Part shown: positions 9,792 to 18,445 of the stretch, in pieces
How positions within the stretch are numbered: the first letter of the stretch is position 1
How the letters are laid out: each line of letters begins with the position of its first letter
Assembly (NCBI GenBank): GCA_021776235.1
Contig: JAJFGG010000050.1
Span: 1 to 64,000 of the forward strand
Length of the DNA: 64,000 bases
Reading direction: 5' to 3'
Source: Alphaproteobacteria bacterium
Lineage (GTDB): Bacteria; Pseudomonadota; Alphaproteobacteria; GCA-2731375
Notes under the pieces: model-generated
The model's database searches: none
What the model saw: the letters and a program-made list of their open reading frames with translations, nothing else
Told to the model about the DNA's origin: nothing
Program-made: the position numbers and the translations under genes

Positions 9792-9951
9792 CCAGGCGGG
9801 CCGCTCGGATTTGCGGGGAAAGTGGGGGGCGCATTGGTTCGTGTTGCGGCCCAGATCTCAGGTTAATTCACAATTCAAGACGCCACTCCGTTGTTCAACA
9901 AATTGACGTAACCCGCGCAATCCTAATCTCTTAAGATCGGAACGCACCTTT

Positions 9952-10632
9952 TTACGACTCCGGCTTTTCGAAAACTTGGTGGCTTAAACCTTGAATCAAT
10001 TTTCTTGTTGTCAAATTTATCGATTTTTCGATACTCGCCGCAATCGCCGTTTCTTCCGGCCAAAAGCTGAAGGCATGTTGGCAGTAAGTCTCATCAACCA
10101 ATGAGCTATAACGCCTTGCAATGGTGGGAGCGCCTTCGGACAGAAATTCAACGTCTATTCCGATTGACGTACTGTTGGCCCAATGTCGACACATGCCACG
10201 AATTTTTCGCAGGCGGCTGTTAATGTCAACTGTCGCAATTATGTTCACGAAATTATGGGAACTTTCTTCAATAACGAATGCATAATCCAAAGCGCTTCTG
10301 ACGTAGTTTTCAAGATCATTCTCAAGATAATAGGAAGCGTGAAATGTTTCGGTTATTGGCGAACTTCCCATGCGAGTTGTTGTTCTTTTAAGTCCGCTGC
10401 TGAATAATTTGTCGCCCTTGCGAGGTGCCACAACATAGATGCCGGATACCTTAATACGGTTCAGGCTTCCAGATAGTATGTCTTTGTCCGCTCTAAACTT
10501 CTCCACAGAAACTGTCATAGTATAGGGATGTACGAGTTTCCTTTCTAAACAAGCCGAAATAAGTAGCAGCGCAAAACACGACAAAGAAATTGTGATAATT
10601 GTTTTAACAACTCTACGGCGATTTTTCATCAC
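9952..10632 (-). CDS. Uncharacterised lipoprotein, 226 aa
   Basis: The N terminus is a type II signal peptide: basic residues (KNRRRVVK), a hydrophobic core, then the lipobox LISAC with Cys near residue 28. The mature protein is about 200 residues, hydrophilic, with no family I can name. Base composition is visibly more AT-rich than neighbouring catabolic genes, and both flanks carry remnants of other genes, so it may have been acquired by transfer. Membrane localisation is well supported; function is unknown. Confidence 0.7.
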   Translation of the reverse strand: MMKNRRRVVKTIITISLSCFALLLISACLERKLVHPYTMTVSVEKFRADKDILSGSLNRIKVSGIYVVAPRKGDKLFSSGLKRTTTRMGSSPITETFHASYYLENDLENYVRSALDYAFVIEESSHNFVNIIATVDINSRLRKIRGMCRHWANSTSIGIDVEFLSEGAPTIARRYSSLVDETYCQHAFSFWPEETAIAASIEKSINLTTRKLIQGLSHQVFEKPES

Positions 10633-10779
10633 GTGAATTGGACCTATTTTTATGCAACCTACAATACTGTTATCAATCTTAGTACCATTTGTCTAGCACA
10701 GTGGCTTCATATTCATTTAAGGAAAATGATGGGTGTCGGATCTTGTTGGGGTCTACCATCGGATTTTGAATAGTAAACT

Positions 10780-10960
10780 TCTGGCTTCCAGCGCCTTGAT
10801 GATCCTGCGGATCGATCAGCGGTGCTGGCCGGCCGCTACGGCGATCTTGGTCACGGAGTAGCTGTGCGCGGTAAGCCCTCGTATGCAAATGCGGCCGCCG
10901 CCATCCGCATGAATTCTCTCGCGCCGCTCGCCTCGCGCGGTGACGTGATAAATCCTGCTG
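10780..10960 (-). pseudogene. Possible decayed REP-associated (RAYT-type) transposase C terminus
   Basis: Read across frameshifts on the minus strand, pieces appear in order: REASGAREFMRMAAAAFAYEG, then YSVTKIAVAAGQHRS, then IRRIIKALEA. This resembles the HTH tail of RAYT transposases, where REAR...A...GYS...IA...GVHYSTVSR is usual. The pieces lie in different frames and no intact ORF exists, so it could only be a relic. The similarity is weak and judged by eye. Confidence 0.3.
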
Positions 10961-10996
10961 GCATATGTACAATTCAAGACCCGGCGACAATTTGCC

Positions 10997-11262
10997 TGAT
11001 CACGGCAGTGGTGCCGCCGTTGCAGACCAGGATCGTTAATCGAGCGATCCAGGTTTTCGCTGCCATGGGCCTCTCGCCGGATACGTCACTGCCGTACCTG
11101 TGGAGTTGGGGGCGAGCCCTGCAAATCCTGGATGGCCTGGACGAATTGCATCTGCGCGCGGTCACCCACCACAAAATCAAACGCGTCCAGGAGGAACGCG
11201 GCAACAACGTCATCCCCGAAAGCTACCGCCAAAGCCGCTTCGTGCTGCCGACTGCAGGATAG
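10997..11262 (+). pseudogene. 3' fragment of an acyl-CoA dehydrogenase gene
   Basis: The 87 codons from ITAVVPPLQTRIVNRAIQVF to the stop match the C terminus of the intact dehydrogenase ending at 9791; I count 71 identical residues of 87 by hand. Homology begins sharply at TGATCAC and no upstream dehydrogenase coding is present, so this is a truncated paralog or duplicated tail. The intact and fragment copies have diverged at many silent sites too, meaning the event is old or the fragment comes from a second related gene. An in-frame reading extends upstream through unrelated sequence, so translation cannot be excluded. Confidence 0.85.
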
Positions 11263-11303
11263 GGCAGCGGCGCCACAGCAATAGTGAATCAACTATGGTC
11301 TAT

Positions 11304-11684
11304 TTACCTATCGGTATCGGGCTCTTGCATTATCCATTGACGTGCTTCGGGCATACTGCGGAAAATCTGGCAGTCGTCAGCCTCGTAGTTGCAATACGCC
11401 GTGTACATTCTGGTCACTCCGAAATTTAGATCATCGTTCGCGATAAATGCTATGCGGGATGGCTTTGAATAGGTTGACCCATAGGCAATCCGCCGTAAAT
11501 CATCGGCAGAGATAGAAATTTCGGTGACCTCCCGCAGGTCGATTATTCGGTTGAACGTCGCATTGTATTCTCCGTCCTCGCGTATTTGCTGCCGGACAGC
11601 AAGAACCTCGTCGGCGTTCAAAACACCATTTCCACGACCCATAACAACCCTGCGGGCTGTGTCGATTTCATATGAATAGGGCAT
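11304..11684 (-). CDS. Small STAS/SpoIIAA-like hypothetical protein
   Basis: 126 residues beginning MPYSYEIDTARRVVMGRGNG. The opening strand pair, the central RIIDLREVTEISISADDLRRIA and the later SRIAFIANDDLNFGVTRMY resemble alphaproteobacterial proteins with a STAS-like alpha/beta fold (two strands, then I-D-L-R, then an A-F-V strand). No partner kinase or anti-sigma factor is adjacent. The start is the ATG opening the conserved MPYSYE; a longer form starting 57 bases upstream is possible. Role unknown. Confidence 0.6.
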   Translation of the reverse strand: MPYSYEIDTARRVVMGRGNGVLNADEVLAVRQQIREDGEYNATFNRIIDLREVTEISISADDLRRIAYGSTYSKPSRIAFIANDDLNFGVTRMYTAYCNYEADDCQIFRSMPEARQWIMQEPDTDR

Positions 11685-11917
11685 CACGAAAAAATTTAGG
11701 TTTCTCGCATGATTTGTCAAATCATTTGCCCCTATCGGCAAGGCGGGGGGATTGGACCTGAAATTTGCCGCGCCCCCGGCCGCAGCGCGATTGACAATTC
11801 AGGACCGGAGCCCGGCGCGCCGCGTATCGGTCCGCAAGGTGCTTCTCGTTGCCTGGGATATCCCGTAGACTGGCGACAATTTTCCAACCTTCGTGTTAAC
11901 TCAAACAGAGGAATTCC

Positions 11918-12244
11918 ATGACCGCTTTTTATGAACTTCGCCAGTACAAAGTGCTTCCGGGTAAGATCGACGAATGGGTCAAAATCATGGAAGACGAGAT
12001 AATCCCATTCCAGGTCTCGAAAGGTATGGTGATTTGCGGCAGCTTCCAGGGCGAAGATGACGACAGCGTCTATGTCTGGTTGCGCCGCTTCGAAAGCGAG
12101 GCGCAACGGGAAGCGCTCTACAAGGCCGTCTACGAGTCGGACTACTGGAAAAACGAGATGGCTCCCAGGGTTCCCGACTATCTGGACCGGCCGAACAATG
12201 TAGTGACGCGGATTATCCCGACGGGGAAATCCACCGTCCGCTGA
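11918..12244 (+). CDS. NIPSNAP family protein
   Basis: 108 residues. The pattern YELRQYKVLPGKIDEWV at the N terminus and the VYVWLRRFES middle strand identify the NIPSNAP fold, a dimeric ferredoxin-like barrel. Bacterial members often sit in catabolic clusters and have poorly known functions. A ribosome site CAGAGGAAT precedes the ATG. It lies immediately upstream of a DUF2478 gene and the Rieske dioxygenase genes on the same strand and may be co-transcribed with them. Confidence 0.88.
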   Translation: MTAFYELRQYKVLPGKIDEWVKIMEDEIIPFQVSKGMVICGSFQGEDDDSVYVWLRRFESEAQREALYKAVYESDYWKNEMAPRVPDYLDRPNNVVTRIIPTGKSTVR

Positions 12245-12330
12245 GGCAGGCATATTGAAGCCTGTCCCGATGTCGCATAGATTTGCGGGCGGCGACATCG
12301 GATGGATCGGATGGATCGGATGAACCGGGC

Positions 12331-12864
12331 ATGAGTGAAACGACATTTGCGGCTGCGGTGTATGCGCGTGATTTGCAGGATCGTAATGCGCTGTCTGACT
12401 TCGCGGCGGAATTGCGCGCCAGGGGGGTGCGTGTCGGCGGCCTGGTCCAGGACGTTTTGCGGGACGGCGCGGGCAAAATGACCGGCATCGACATGGTGGC
12501 GCTTGATACCGGGCAGCGGATCGCCATTAACCGTCCGACCAGGGAAAATCTGGAAAACAAGACCTGTTCATTGGATACCTCGGCCCTGACGGAATCGACA
12601 GAGGCCCTGCGCCGGGCGATTCGCGAAGGCGTGGATTTGATCGTGCTGGAGAAATTCGGCGAACAGGAACAAAAAGGCCAGGGCCTGAACGATGAAATAT
12701 TCATGGCCATCGCCGAGGAAATTCCCCTGCTGATCGCAGTGCCCGAATTCGCCCTGGATCTGTGGCAGGAACGCACGGGCGCCATGGGCGAGACCCTGCC
12801 TTACAGTATCGATGCCTTCCAACGCTGGTGGGCCACAGCGCGCCCGGACCGGCAGGCCGGGTAA
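12331..12864 (+). CDS. DUF2478 domain protein
   Basis: 177 residues. The sequence FAAAVYARDLQDRNALSDFA, then RGVRVGGLVQDV, and later VDLIVLEKFGEQEQKGQG matches DUF2478, a P-loop-related family found near molybdenum or iron-cofactor genes. The canonical Walker lysine is not visible. Fifteen bases separate its stop from the Rieske alpha subunit, so the two are likely co-expressed; a cofactor or regulatory role for the oxygenase is possible but unproven. A 9-base unit (ATCGGATGG) is repeated three times just upstream of the start. Confidence 0.78.
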   Translation: MSETTFAAAVYARDLQDRNALSDFAAELRARGVRVGGLVQDVLRDGAGKMTGIDMVALDTGQRIAINRPTRENLENKTCSLDTSALTESTEALRRAIREGVDLIVLEKFGEQEQKGQGLNDEIFMAIAEEIPLLIAVPEFALDLWQERTGAMGETLPYSIDAFQRWWATARPDRQAG

Positions 12865-12879
12865 AACGGGTAGCGCAGG

Positions 12880-14199
12880 ATGTCGTCGCGGGAGATGATC
12901 ACAGACAGCGCCGATCCGGCCCGCTTTCGTGTCGATCGGCGGATTTATACCGATCCGGATATCTTTGCCCACGAACTGCGCCGGATATTTGAACGCACCT
13001 GGGTCTATCTCTGCCACGAAAGCCAGATCCCGGGCCATGGCGACTATTACGCCAGTTATATCGGCGCCCAGCCGGTTTTTGCTATCCGTCAGCGCGATGA
13101 CCGGATCGGGGCCTTCATCAACGCCTGTTCGCATCGCGGCGCCGTTCTGACGCCGCGCAGGCAAGGCCGGGCCCGCACCCTGGTCTGCCGTTTCCACGGC
13201 TGGTGCTTCAATACGGACGGTGATTGCATCCGGGTCAAGGACGAGGCGGAGGGCTGGCCGAACGGCATCGGACGGGAAAAATATGGCCTGACCCCGGTGC
13301 CCCGCGTTGCCAATTACCGCGGTTTCGTCTTTGCCTGTCTCGACCCGGGCGTGGGCGGGTTGGCGGATCATCTGGGCGCGGCCCGGCCCTTTATCGATCT
13401 GCTGTCGGATCAATCACCCGACGGTTTGGAAGTGGTTCCCGGCCAGCAGACCTATCTGATCCGCGGTAATTGGAAGATGCAGGCCGAGAACGGCGTCGAT
13501 GGCTATCATGTCAGCACGGTCCACCGGATCTTTGGCCAGGCCATGGGCCGGCGCGAGGCCCTGGGCGACAATGCCGACAAGCGGCCGACGGAAGCGGGCC
13601 GCATCAAGGGCACCGTTGCCAGTGGCTGCTATGACCTGGGGCATGGCCACAACATGATATGGGCCGGCCGGGCAAATCCGGCGGTGGCGCCGTTGTTCGA
13701 GGCCGAAGAGGCGCTGTTGCAGCGCTTTTCCAGGGAGAAAGTTGATTGGATGCTGCGCCGTGGCCGCAACCTGTTTCTGTTTCCCAACGTGCAGCTGATG
13801 GACCAGTCCTCCACCCAGATCAGGGTGTTCCGCCCTCTGGCCCCGAACCGCACCGAAGTCCGGGTCTATTGCATCGCCCCCAAAGGGGAAAGCCGGGCGG
13901 CACGCATTGCCCGCCTGCGCAAGTTCGAGGATTTCTTCATGGTCACGGGCATGGCCACGCCGGACGATCTGGCGGCCCTGGAAGATTGCCAAATCGGCGC
14001 CCTGGGCCGTCAGGCACGCTGGAACAATATGGAACGCGGCCTGGAAATGGTCACCGTGGGAGCGGATGCCCATGCCAAGGCACTCGCCGCCGAGGTGGTC
14101 AGCAGCGCCGCGCGGTGGGACCATGAAACCCTCTATCATGGCTATTTTCGTCAATGGGCCGCCCTGATGGCTGCTGAACACACTGCCCATGGAGACTGA
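12880..14199 (+). CDS. Aromatic-ring-hydroxylating dioxygenase, alpha subunit (Rieske)
   Basis: 439 residues. The Rieske [2Fe-2S] ligands are Cys83-Ser-His85 and Cys103-Arg-Phe-His106. The catalytic domain carries DGYHVSTVH with His210 and His215, expected ligands of the mononuclear iron, and Asp207 as the bridging acid. Such enzymes insert both atoms of O2 into an aromatic ring, or demethylate, using electrons from a ferredoxin or reductase not seen nearby. Its last 11 bases overlap the small beta-subunit gene. The convergent neighbours (LigA/LigB-like) could cleave a dihydroxylated product. Confidence 0.95.
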   Translation: MSSREMITDSADPARFRVDRRIYTDPDIFAHELRRIFERTWVYLCHESQIPGHGDYYASYIGAQPVFAIRQRDDRIGAFINACSHRGAVLTPRRQGRARTLVCRFHGWCFNTDGDCIRVKDEAEGWPNGIGREKYGLTPVPRVANYRGFVFACLDPGVGGLADHLGAARPFIDLLSDQSPDGLEVVPGQQTYLIRGNWKMQAENGVDGYHVSTVHRIFGQAMGRREALGDNADKRPTEAGRIKGTVASGCYDLGHGHNMIWAGRANPAVAPLFEAEEALLQRFSREKVDWMLRRGRNLFLFPNVQLMDQSSTQIRVFRPLAPNRTEVRVYCIAPKGESRAARIARLRKFEDFFMVTGMATPDDLAALEDCQIGALGRQARWNNMERGLEMVTVGADAHAKALAAEVVSSAARWDHETLYHGYFRQWAALMAAEHTAHGD

Positions 14200-14683
14200 G
14201 CTGTACCAACAGGTCCGGGATCTGTTGTATCTGGAGGCGGATCTGCTGGACCGTCAGCGCTGGGATGAATGGCTGGCCCTGTATGCGGACGACTGTGTCT
14301 ATTGGGTGCCCGCCTGGCTGTCCGAGGATGAGTTGGGTGACGATCCGGAGATGCAGGTCAACATGATCTACATTGTCGGCAAGCCCGGCCTGGCCGCCCG
14401 CCTGCACCGCATTTCCTCGGGCCAGGCCTATGCCGAACTGCCTCTCTCGCGGACCTCGCATCTGGTTGATACGGTGCGGATACTGGCCAGCGGGGAGGCC
14501 GCCGTTTCGGCTTCGGCGAAATGGCTGACGCTTTCCGTCGACGCCCGCATGGGCAAGCAGATCCGTGGTGGCTGGTACGAGTACGAGTTGCGCCGCGAGG
14601 CTGGCGCCTTACGCATCGGGCGCAAGAAAATTGTCCTGCTGGAAGACGTGATCGATGGCGCCGTCGATATTCATCAGATCTGA
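14189..14683 (+). CDS. Aromatic-ring-hydroxylating dioxygenase, beta subunit
   Basis: 164 residues of the SnoaL/NTF2-like cone fold. The signature LLYLEADLLDRQRWDEWLAL near the N terminus and YADDCVYWVPAW are typical of beta subunits, which scaffold the alpha3beta3 hexamer. It starts inside the alpha-subunit stop, giving tight translational coupling. No reductase or ferredoxin gene follows, so electron transfer must come from elsewhere in the genome. Confidence 0.93.
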   Translation: METELYQQVRDLLYLEADLLDRQRWDEWLALYADDCVYWVPAWLSEDELGDDPEMQVNMIYIVGKPGLAARLHRISSGQAYAELPLSRTSHLVDTVRILASGEAAVSASAKWLTLSVDARMGKQIRGGWYEYELRREAGALRIGRKKIVLLEDVIDGAVDIHQI

Positions 14684-14720
14684 AATCGTCGGATCAGACC
14701 GGGCCGCACACTGACGGGTC

Positions 14721-15668
14721 CTATTTCACGAAGACGATTTCAGGCAGGAAGGCCGAAACCAGCCAGTTCGGCGCATCGACGATCTCGGATATTTTCAGAT
14801 CGACGGCCACCGAGCACAGGACATAGGATTCCTGCCAGGACAGTCCCCGTTCCTCCATCAGATGGTCTATCATGTAACGGATCGCCTGCTGTGAGTTGGC
14901 GAAAAGGTCCGGGCCCTGGGCCGTGGTGGCATAGTAGGGCCCGGTATTGGTCGACGAACACAGCGGTCCGTGGGTTCTTAATCTGGGTTCGGCGAAGTTT
15001 TTTTGCGGTAGCAAGTCGAACTTCAAGGTGATGTTCGACCAGGTCTCAACGGCCGTGACACAGCATTCGCCGTCGCCCTGGGCGGCATGGGCATCGCCGG
15101 TGCTGAACAAGGCGCCTTCCACCTGCACCGGCAAATACAGGGTCGAGCCGACCGTGAGGTGCTTGTTGTCCATATTGCCACCGGTTTCCCGTGGCGGCAT
15201 GGTGGAATGGGCACCCGGCAGGGCCAGTGCATTGCCCATGATGCCGGCAAAGGCAGCCACGGGCACGGCGATATCGTCGCGCTGGCGCATGCGGGCATGG
15301 CTGCCGTCGGACAGGTCCCAGATCTGCAGATAGGCGTCCGGCACCTCTGCCTCGGGCAACAGCCCGCGGCCCTTGCGCACGGCCGTCCAGCCGAAGGAGG
15401 CGGCGAAGTCCATGGCGATGACCTCCACGGCAAGCACATCTCCGGGCGCGGCATCGCGTATATAAACCGGGCCGGTCAGGGGATGGCCGACAAAAGGTCC
15501 GCGGTTGAGCACGTCCTCGGCGCTGGAATCAGGATCATAGTAATTGTTTGCCGCATCCCGCGTATGGAAGGTTACCGTATCGCCCGCATCAATGCTCAGG
15601 CGCGGCGCGATCGCGTTGTCCCAGGTCTGATGGATTACATCCGAGTCCAGTTCGTAGTGATTGCTCAT
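14721..15668 (-). CDS. Acetamidase/formamidase family protein
   Basis: 315 residues. The opening HYELDSDVIHQTWDNAIAP, the substrate-loop TGPVYIRDAAPGDVLAVEV and the central GGNMDNKHLTVGSTLYLPV match the FmdA/AmdA fold of small-amide hydrolases. It ends the cupin-ligA-ligB-acetamidase minus-strand series, with an ATGA overlap with the LigB-like gene. The pairing with a ring-cleaving dioxygenase suggests hydrolysis of an amide in the same pathway, for example a carboxamide on the ring, but that is inference. Confidence 0.9.
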   Translation of the reverse strand: MSNHYELDSDVIHQTWDNAIAPRLSIDAGDTVTFHTRDAANNYYDPDSSAEDVLNRGPFVGHPLTGPVYIRDAAPGDVLAVEVIAMDFAASFGWTAVRKGRGLLPEAEVPDAYLQIWDLSDGSHARMRQRDDIAVPVAAFAGIMGNALALPGAHSTMPPRETGGNMDNKHLTVGSTLYLPVQVEGALFSTGDAHAAQGDGECCVTAVETWSNITLKFDLLPQKNFAEPRLRTHGPLCSSTNTGPYYATTAQGPDLFANSQQAIRYMIDHLMEERGLSWQESYVLCSVAVDLKISEIVDAPNWLVSAFLPEIVFVK

Positions 15669-16513
15669 GCCGCCTCCGCCATTTCCGGCCAGATGACAAA
15701 GCCGGTTCCCGAACGCCAGCTTTGCGACGGGGCATAGCCAAGCACATCCGCCGATCCCTTGGTAAAGGCCAGCGCCAGCGCCCAGGCCAGCAACTCAGCC
15801 GTGCCTCCCGATCCGGCTTCCTCCATTCTTTCCAAAGTACATTCGGTCAGAAGTTTCTCGTGATCGCCCTGGGCCAAAAGCTCCAGGAACCAGAGATCGA
15901 ACGCCTCATCGATAAAGAAATACCGTGGACCGCCCGGTTCATGGGACAATCCGCCCGTACCCACAACCGCGATCCGTTCGTTGCCTTGGTATTCGTTGAT
16001 GATACGCCGCAGGATTAGCCCGACTTCATAGGCGCGGCGCAATTCGGGGATTGGCGGTACGGTACAGTTCATGGTGATGGGAATGATCGCCCGCCCCATA
16101 CCGGGGTTAAGGTGTGCCAGGGGTACGGACACCGAGTCGTCGAATTGCATGTCTCGTTTGTGCGCCATGGCAAGGCCATGACGGGCCGCCTGGTTGACGA
16201 TAAAACGGGCCAGGGGCGCATGGCCATCGACCTGGTACTTCGCCAGATTAAGCCAGTCATCATACCAATCGGCCGGGCCAACATGTTGCACATCGACCCC
16301 AACGGTATATTCGGGCGTATTGCTAAGCGGCCAGTTCAACAGATGATCATTGCCGACAAGGAGCAGCAGATCGATCCTGCGTTCGTCCAGATGGTGGCGC
16401 ATTTTCTCGAATGCCGATAGGGCCATGACCTGTTCCTCCTGTGGCGCGGCATCGAACCAGCCGGTCAATCCGGGCGAATGGGTCATGGCCATGACTGCGG
16501 TGACCTTACTCAT
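15665..16513 (-). CDS. LigB-type extradiol dioxygenase catalytic subunit
   Basis: 282 residues. It opens with AVMAMTHSPGLTGWF, whose His is a likely Fe(II) ligand, and contains DLLLLVGNDHLLNW and VGTGGLSHEPGGP; the latter carries the catalytic His of the LigB fold. These enzymes open catechol-type rings next to a hydroxyl. The chosen ATG overlaps the end of the LigA-like gene by 8 bases; a longer frame upstream has no ribosome site. The alpha and beta chains are separate, as in protocatechuate 4,5-dioxygenase. Confidence 0.9.
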   Translation of the reverse strand: MSKVTAVMAMTHSPGLTGWFDAAPQEEQVMALSAFEKMRHHLDERRIDLLLLVGNDHLLNWPLSNTPEYTVGVDVQHVGPADWYDDWLNLAKYQVDGHAPLARFIVNQAARHGLAMAHKRDMQFDDSVSVPLAHLNPGMGRAIIPITMNCTVPPIPELRRAYEVGLILRRIINEYQGNERIAVVGTGGLSHEPGGPRYFFIDEAFDLWFLELLAQGDHEKLLTECTLERMEEAGSGGTAELLAWALALAFTKGSADVLGYAPSQSWRSGTGFVIWPEMAEAA

Positions 16514-16859
16514 TATGCTCTTTCTCCCGATCCCAGATTGTGCCGCCCAAGGCCTGTTGCGCTTCTTCTGCAAATGCATCCCGATAGGCCGTCATGGCCG
16601 GGTGATTGTTTGTCATACCGGTGGCGCCGTAAAACAGGCGCAATATATGCGGGATTAAGTACTGGTGGACGCCGATGTCCATGAGGCGGCGAATATCAAC
16701 ATCCTTCAACGCTTGATATTCCACGGTCGAGCAGCCGAATTCCCGGCACAGCGCGTCGAGATCGTTCAGCCAGCGATCACGCAATATGGCATCCTTACGG
16801 ACGTAGTAGATCATATCATTCAGCGGCAGGGTCTTATCAACCCGTTCGACGTTGCCCAT
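16506..16859 (-). CDS. LigA-like subunit of an extradiol ring-cleavage dioxygenase
   Basis: 117 residues, all helical, matching the small alpha chain of protocatechuate 4,5-dioxygenase-type enzymes: LNDLDALCREFGCSTVEYQA, then LMDIGVHQYLIPHILRLFYG. The LMDIGVHQ-x(3)-P motif forms the lid of the active site over the LigB chain. It overlaps the LigB-like gene by 8 bases. Gallate, protocatechuate and 2-aminophenol oxygenases use similar pairs, so substrate is open. Confidence 0.9.
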   Translation of the reverse strand: MGNVERVDKTLPLNDMIYYVRKDAILRDRWLNDLDALCREFGCSTVEYQALKDVDIRRLMDIGVHQYLIPHILRLFYGATGMTNNHPAMTAYRDAFAEEAQQALGGTIWDREKEHNE

Positions 16860-16885
16860 GCTGTCAGCCTCCTCGAATTAAACCG

Positions 16886-17257
16886 CTAACCCAATTTCCG
16901 TTGTCTCTTAGGATTTGGCAATCCCGGGCCCTTGGTGAAAACCAGGACCAGACGCTCTCCGTCCAACGTGGCAACGCCATGTTGAACGCCTTTTGGCACA
17001 AATACGACACTGCCTTTCTTGACGGCAACATCCTCCTGTTCAGCAAAGGTGACCATGCCGCGGCCGTCCATGCAGAAAAAGATTTCGTCCTGGTTCGGAT
17101 GGACATGTGTCTTGGTGAATTGCCCCGGTTCGTAGCAAACAATTTCGGAGACGATGATCTCCGATTGGAAAATCTTCTTGCGTACCAGCCGCGCATCCTT
17201 GTCGAACTCTACCAATTCGTCGAGATCCATCGCCGTGACCACATCGGTTAGCGCCAT
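16886..17257 (-). CDS. Single-domain cupin protein
   Basis: 123 residues. Cupin motif 1 is visible as HVHPNQDEIFFCMDG and motif 2 as GSVVFVPKGVQHG, with His-His-Glu and a later His to bind a metal. It lies 26 bases upstream of the LigA-like gene and reads into it, so is probably the first gene of the ring-cleavage operon. Small cupins in such operons may be dioxygenases, isomerases or sensors; the specific role is unknown. Confidence 0.9.
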   Translation of the reverse strand: MALTDVVTAMDLDELVEFDKDARLVRKKIFQSEIIVSEIVCYEPGQFTKTHVHPNQDEIFFCMDGRGMVTFAEQEDVAVKKGSVVFVPKGVQHGVATLDGERLVLVFTKGPGLPNPKRQRKLG

Positions 17258-17421
17258 GGTCCATGCAAGCCTTTTTCAATTTGTACGAAATTGCATCTGA
17301 ACAATGGCATAGTGTCGCCGCGAGCCAAAATTGATTTCTGGCGGTGCCGGGTGGCTGCCAGGAGATATTGCCAAGCGTGGCGTTGCAGGCGATGTTGCTA
17401 GCCAACGGTTGGCGAAATCTG

Positions 17422-17943
17422 ATGGGACCGCGGATGACGGATAGGGCGGCAATAGACGGCGGTTGTGTCGTCCGATTGGCCGAGGCAACAGATTGCGATG
17501 CCGTTGCCGGCCTGATGGGCGGACAGAACGATTATCATGTCGAATTGGTGCCCCACATGGTCAAGCAGGTTGGTCCCACGGGCACGAAAGCCTGGTGCGC
17601 CAGTCAACTGGCCGATCCAAGCTACACGATATTCCTGGCGGAAACGCCCGCTGGCGAGCCGCTTGGCCTCTTGATGCTGCACAACAAGATCTATCCCGAT
17701 ACCGCCGTGACCTACGGCGTGAACCTTGCCTTTATCGATGAGCTGTTCGTGACCGCCGGTCATCGCCGTCTCGGGATCGGCAAGGCCCTGATCATGGCCG
17801 CAAAAGATTACGCCGTCGCGGCGGGGTGTGAGGGCCTTAGCCTCAATGTCTGGGGTGCGAATAAACTGGCGATTGAAGCCTACAATGCCTTGGGTTTCGA
17901 GAACGTCTATCAACGCATGACCTGGCCACTGGACAAGCCTTAG
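17422..17943 (+). CDS. GNAT family N-acetyltransferase
   Basis: 173 residues. The acetyl-CoA binding motif VTAGHRRLGIGKALIMAAK (Q/R-x-x-G-x-G/A form), strand LAFIDELFV before it, and the C-terminal AIEAYNALGFENV are characteristic. Substrate is unknown. Two closely spaced ATGs (17422 and 17434) are both possible starts; neither has a strong ribosome site. It is divergent from the cupin operon. Confidence 0.88.
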   Translation: MGPRMTDRAAIDGGCVVRLAEATDCDAVAGLMGGQNDYHVELVPHMVKQVGPTGTKAWCASQLADPSYTIFLAETPAGEPLGLLMLHNKIYPDTAVTYGVNLAFIDELFVTAGHRRLGIGKALIMAAKDYAVAAGCEGLSLNVWGANKLAIEAYNALGFENVYQRMTWPLDKP

Positions 17944-17997
17944 ACGGCGGCGCTGCGGGCCACGGGATCCCGTGCAAGGGCGTTTCAGGCGCACGCC

Positions 17998-18243
17998 CTA
18001 ATGACGGCGGGCGGCAACGATCAGGGCATCGATGGTGGCCTCCCCCAAGGCCTTCATGGCTTCGAGGCGGTGCATCCCCTCGATCAGGACATAGCGGTTA
18101 TTGCCGCGGCGGACCTGGATCGGGATCTGTTGACCTTCTTCCAGAATGCTTTCGGCCAGTGTTTCCACCTTGTCAGGATCCAGGGTGCCGCGCCTTTTTG
18201 TCGGGACATAAATTTCCGCTACCTTGATCGCCAAACTTTCCAT
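17998..18243 (-). CDS. Small ParB-N/sulfiredoxin-like domain protein
   Basis: 81 residues, only the ParB N-terminal nuclease-like domain: IYVPTKRRGTLDPDKVETLAESILEEG, then PIQVRRGNNRYVLIEGMHRLEA. The GMHRLEA segment replaces the GERRWRA box of chromosome-partitioning ParB. The rest of ParB (HTH and dimer domains) is absent, so it is a stand-alone domain family rather than a partition protein. The start has GAGG seven bases upstream; the longer frame lacks that support. It may bind nucleotide or act in sulfur chemistry; function unknown. Confidence 0.8.
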   Translation of the reverse strand: MESLAIKVAEIYVPTKRRGTLDPDKVETLAESILEEGQQIPIQVRRGNNRYVLIEGMHRLEAMKALGEATIDALIVAARRH

Positions 18244-18445
18244 ATTTGCCTCGTTGTAAGCATACCGATAATTGAGCGGGCCATAAGACAATCTATGCCA
18301 TCGACAGGCGTCCGTGGCAATGAGGCGGATGCCATGGGCGGACACGGTTGAATGGCGGTGGCCCATTTCAGACAGTTTTGATACTGCTCGCGGCCCGCTA
18401 CGCCTAGCGCGTTGCGGTGCTATCGGGTTTGGCCAGCAAATTGGC

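Noticed and set aside
12295-12328. Triplicate ATCGGATGG as a regulatory iteron
   Set aside because: Only three units, no replication or plasmid genes near; likely simple slippage.
17998-18243. ParB partition protein or replication origin
   Set aside because: Only an 81-residue N-terminal domain; no parA, parS or dnaA boxes were seen.
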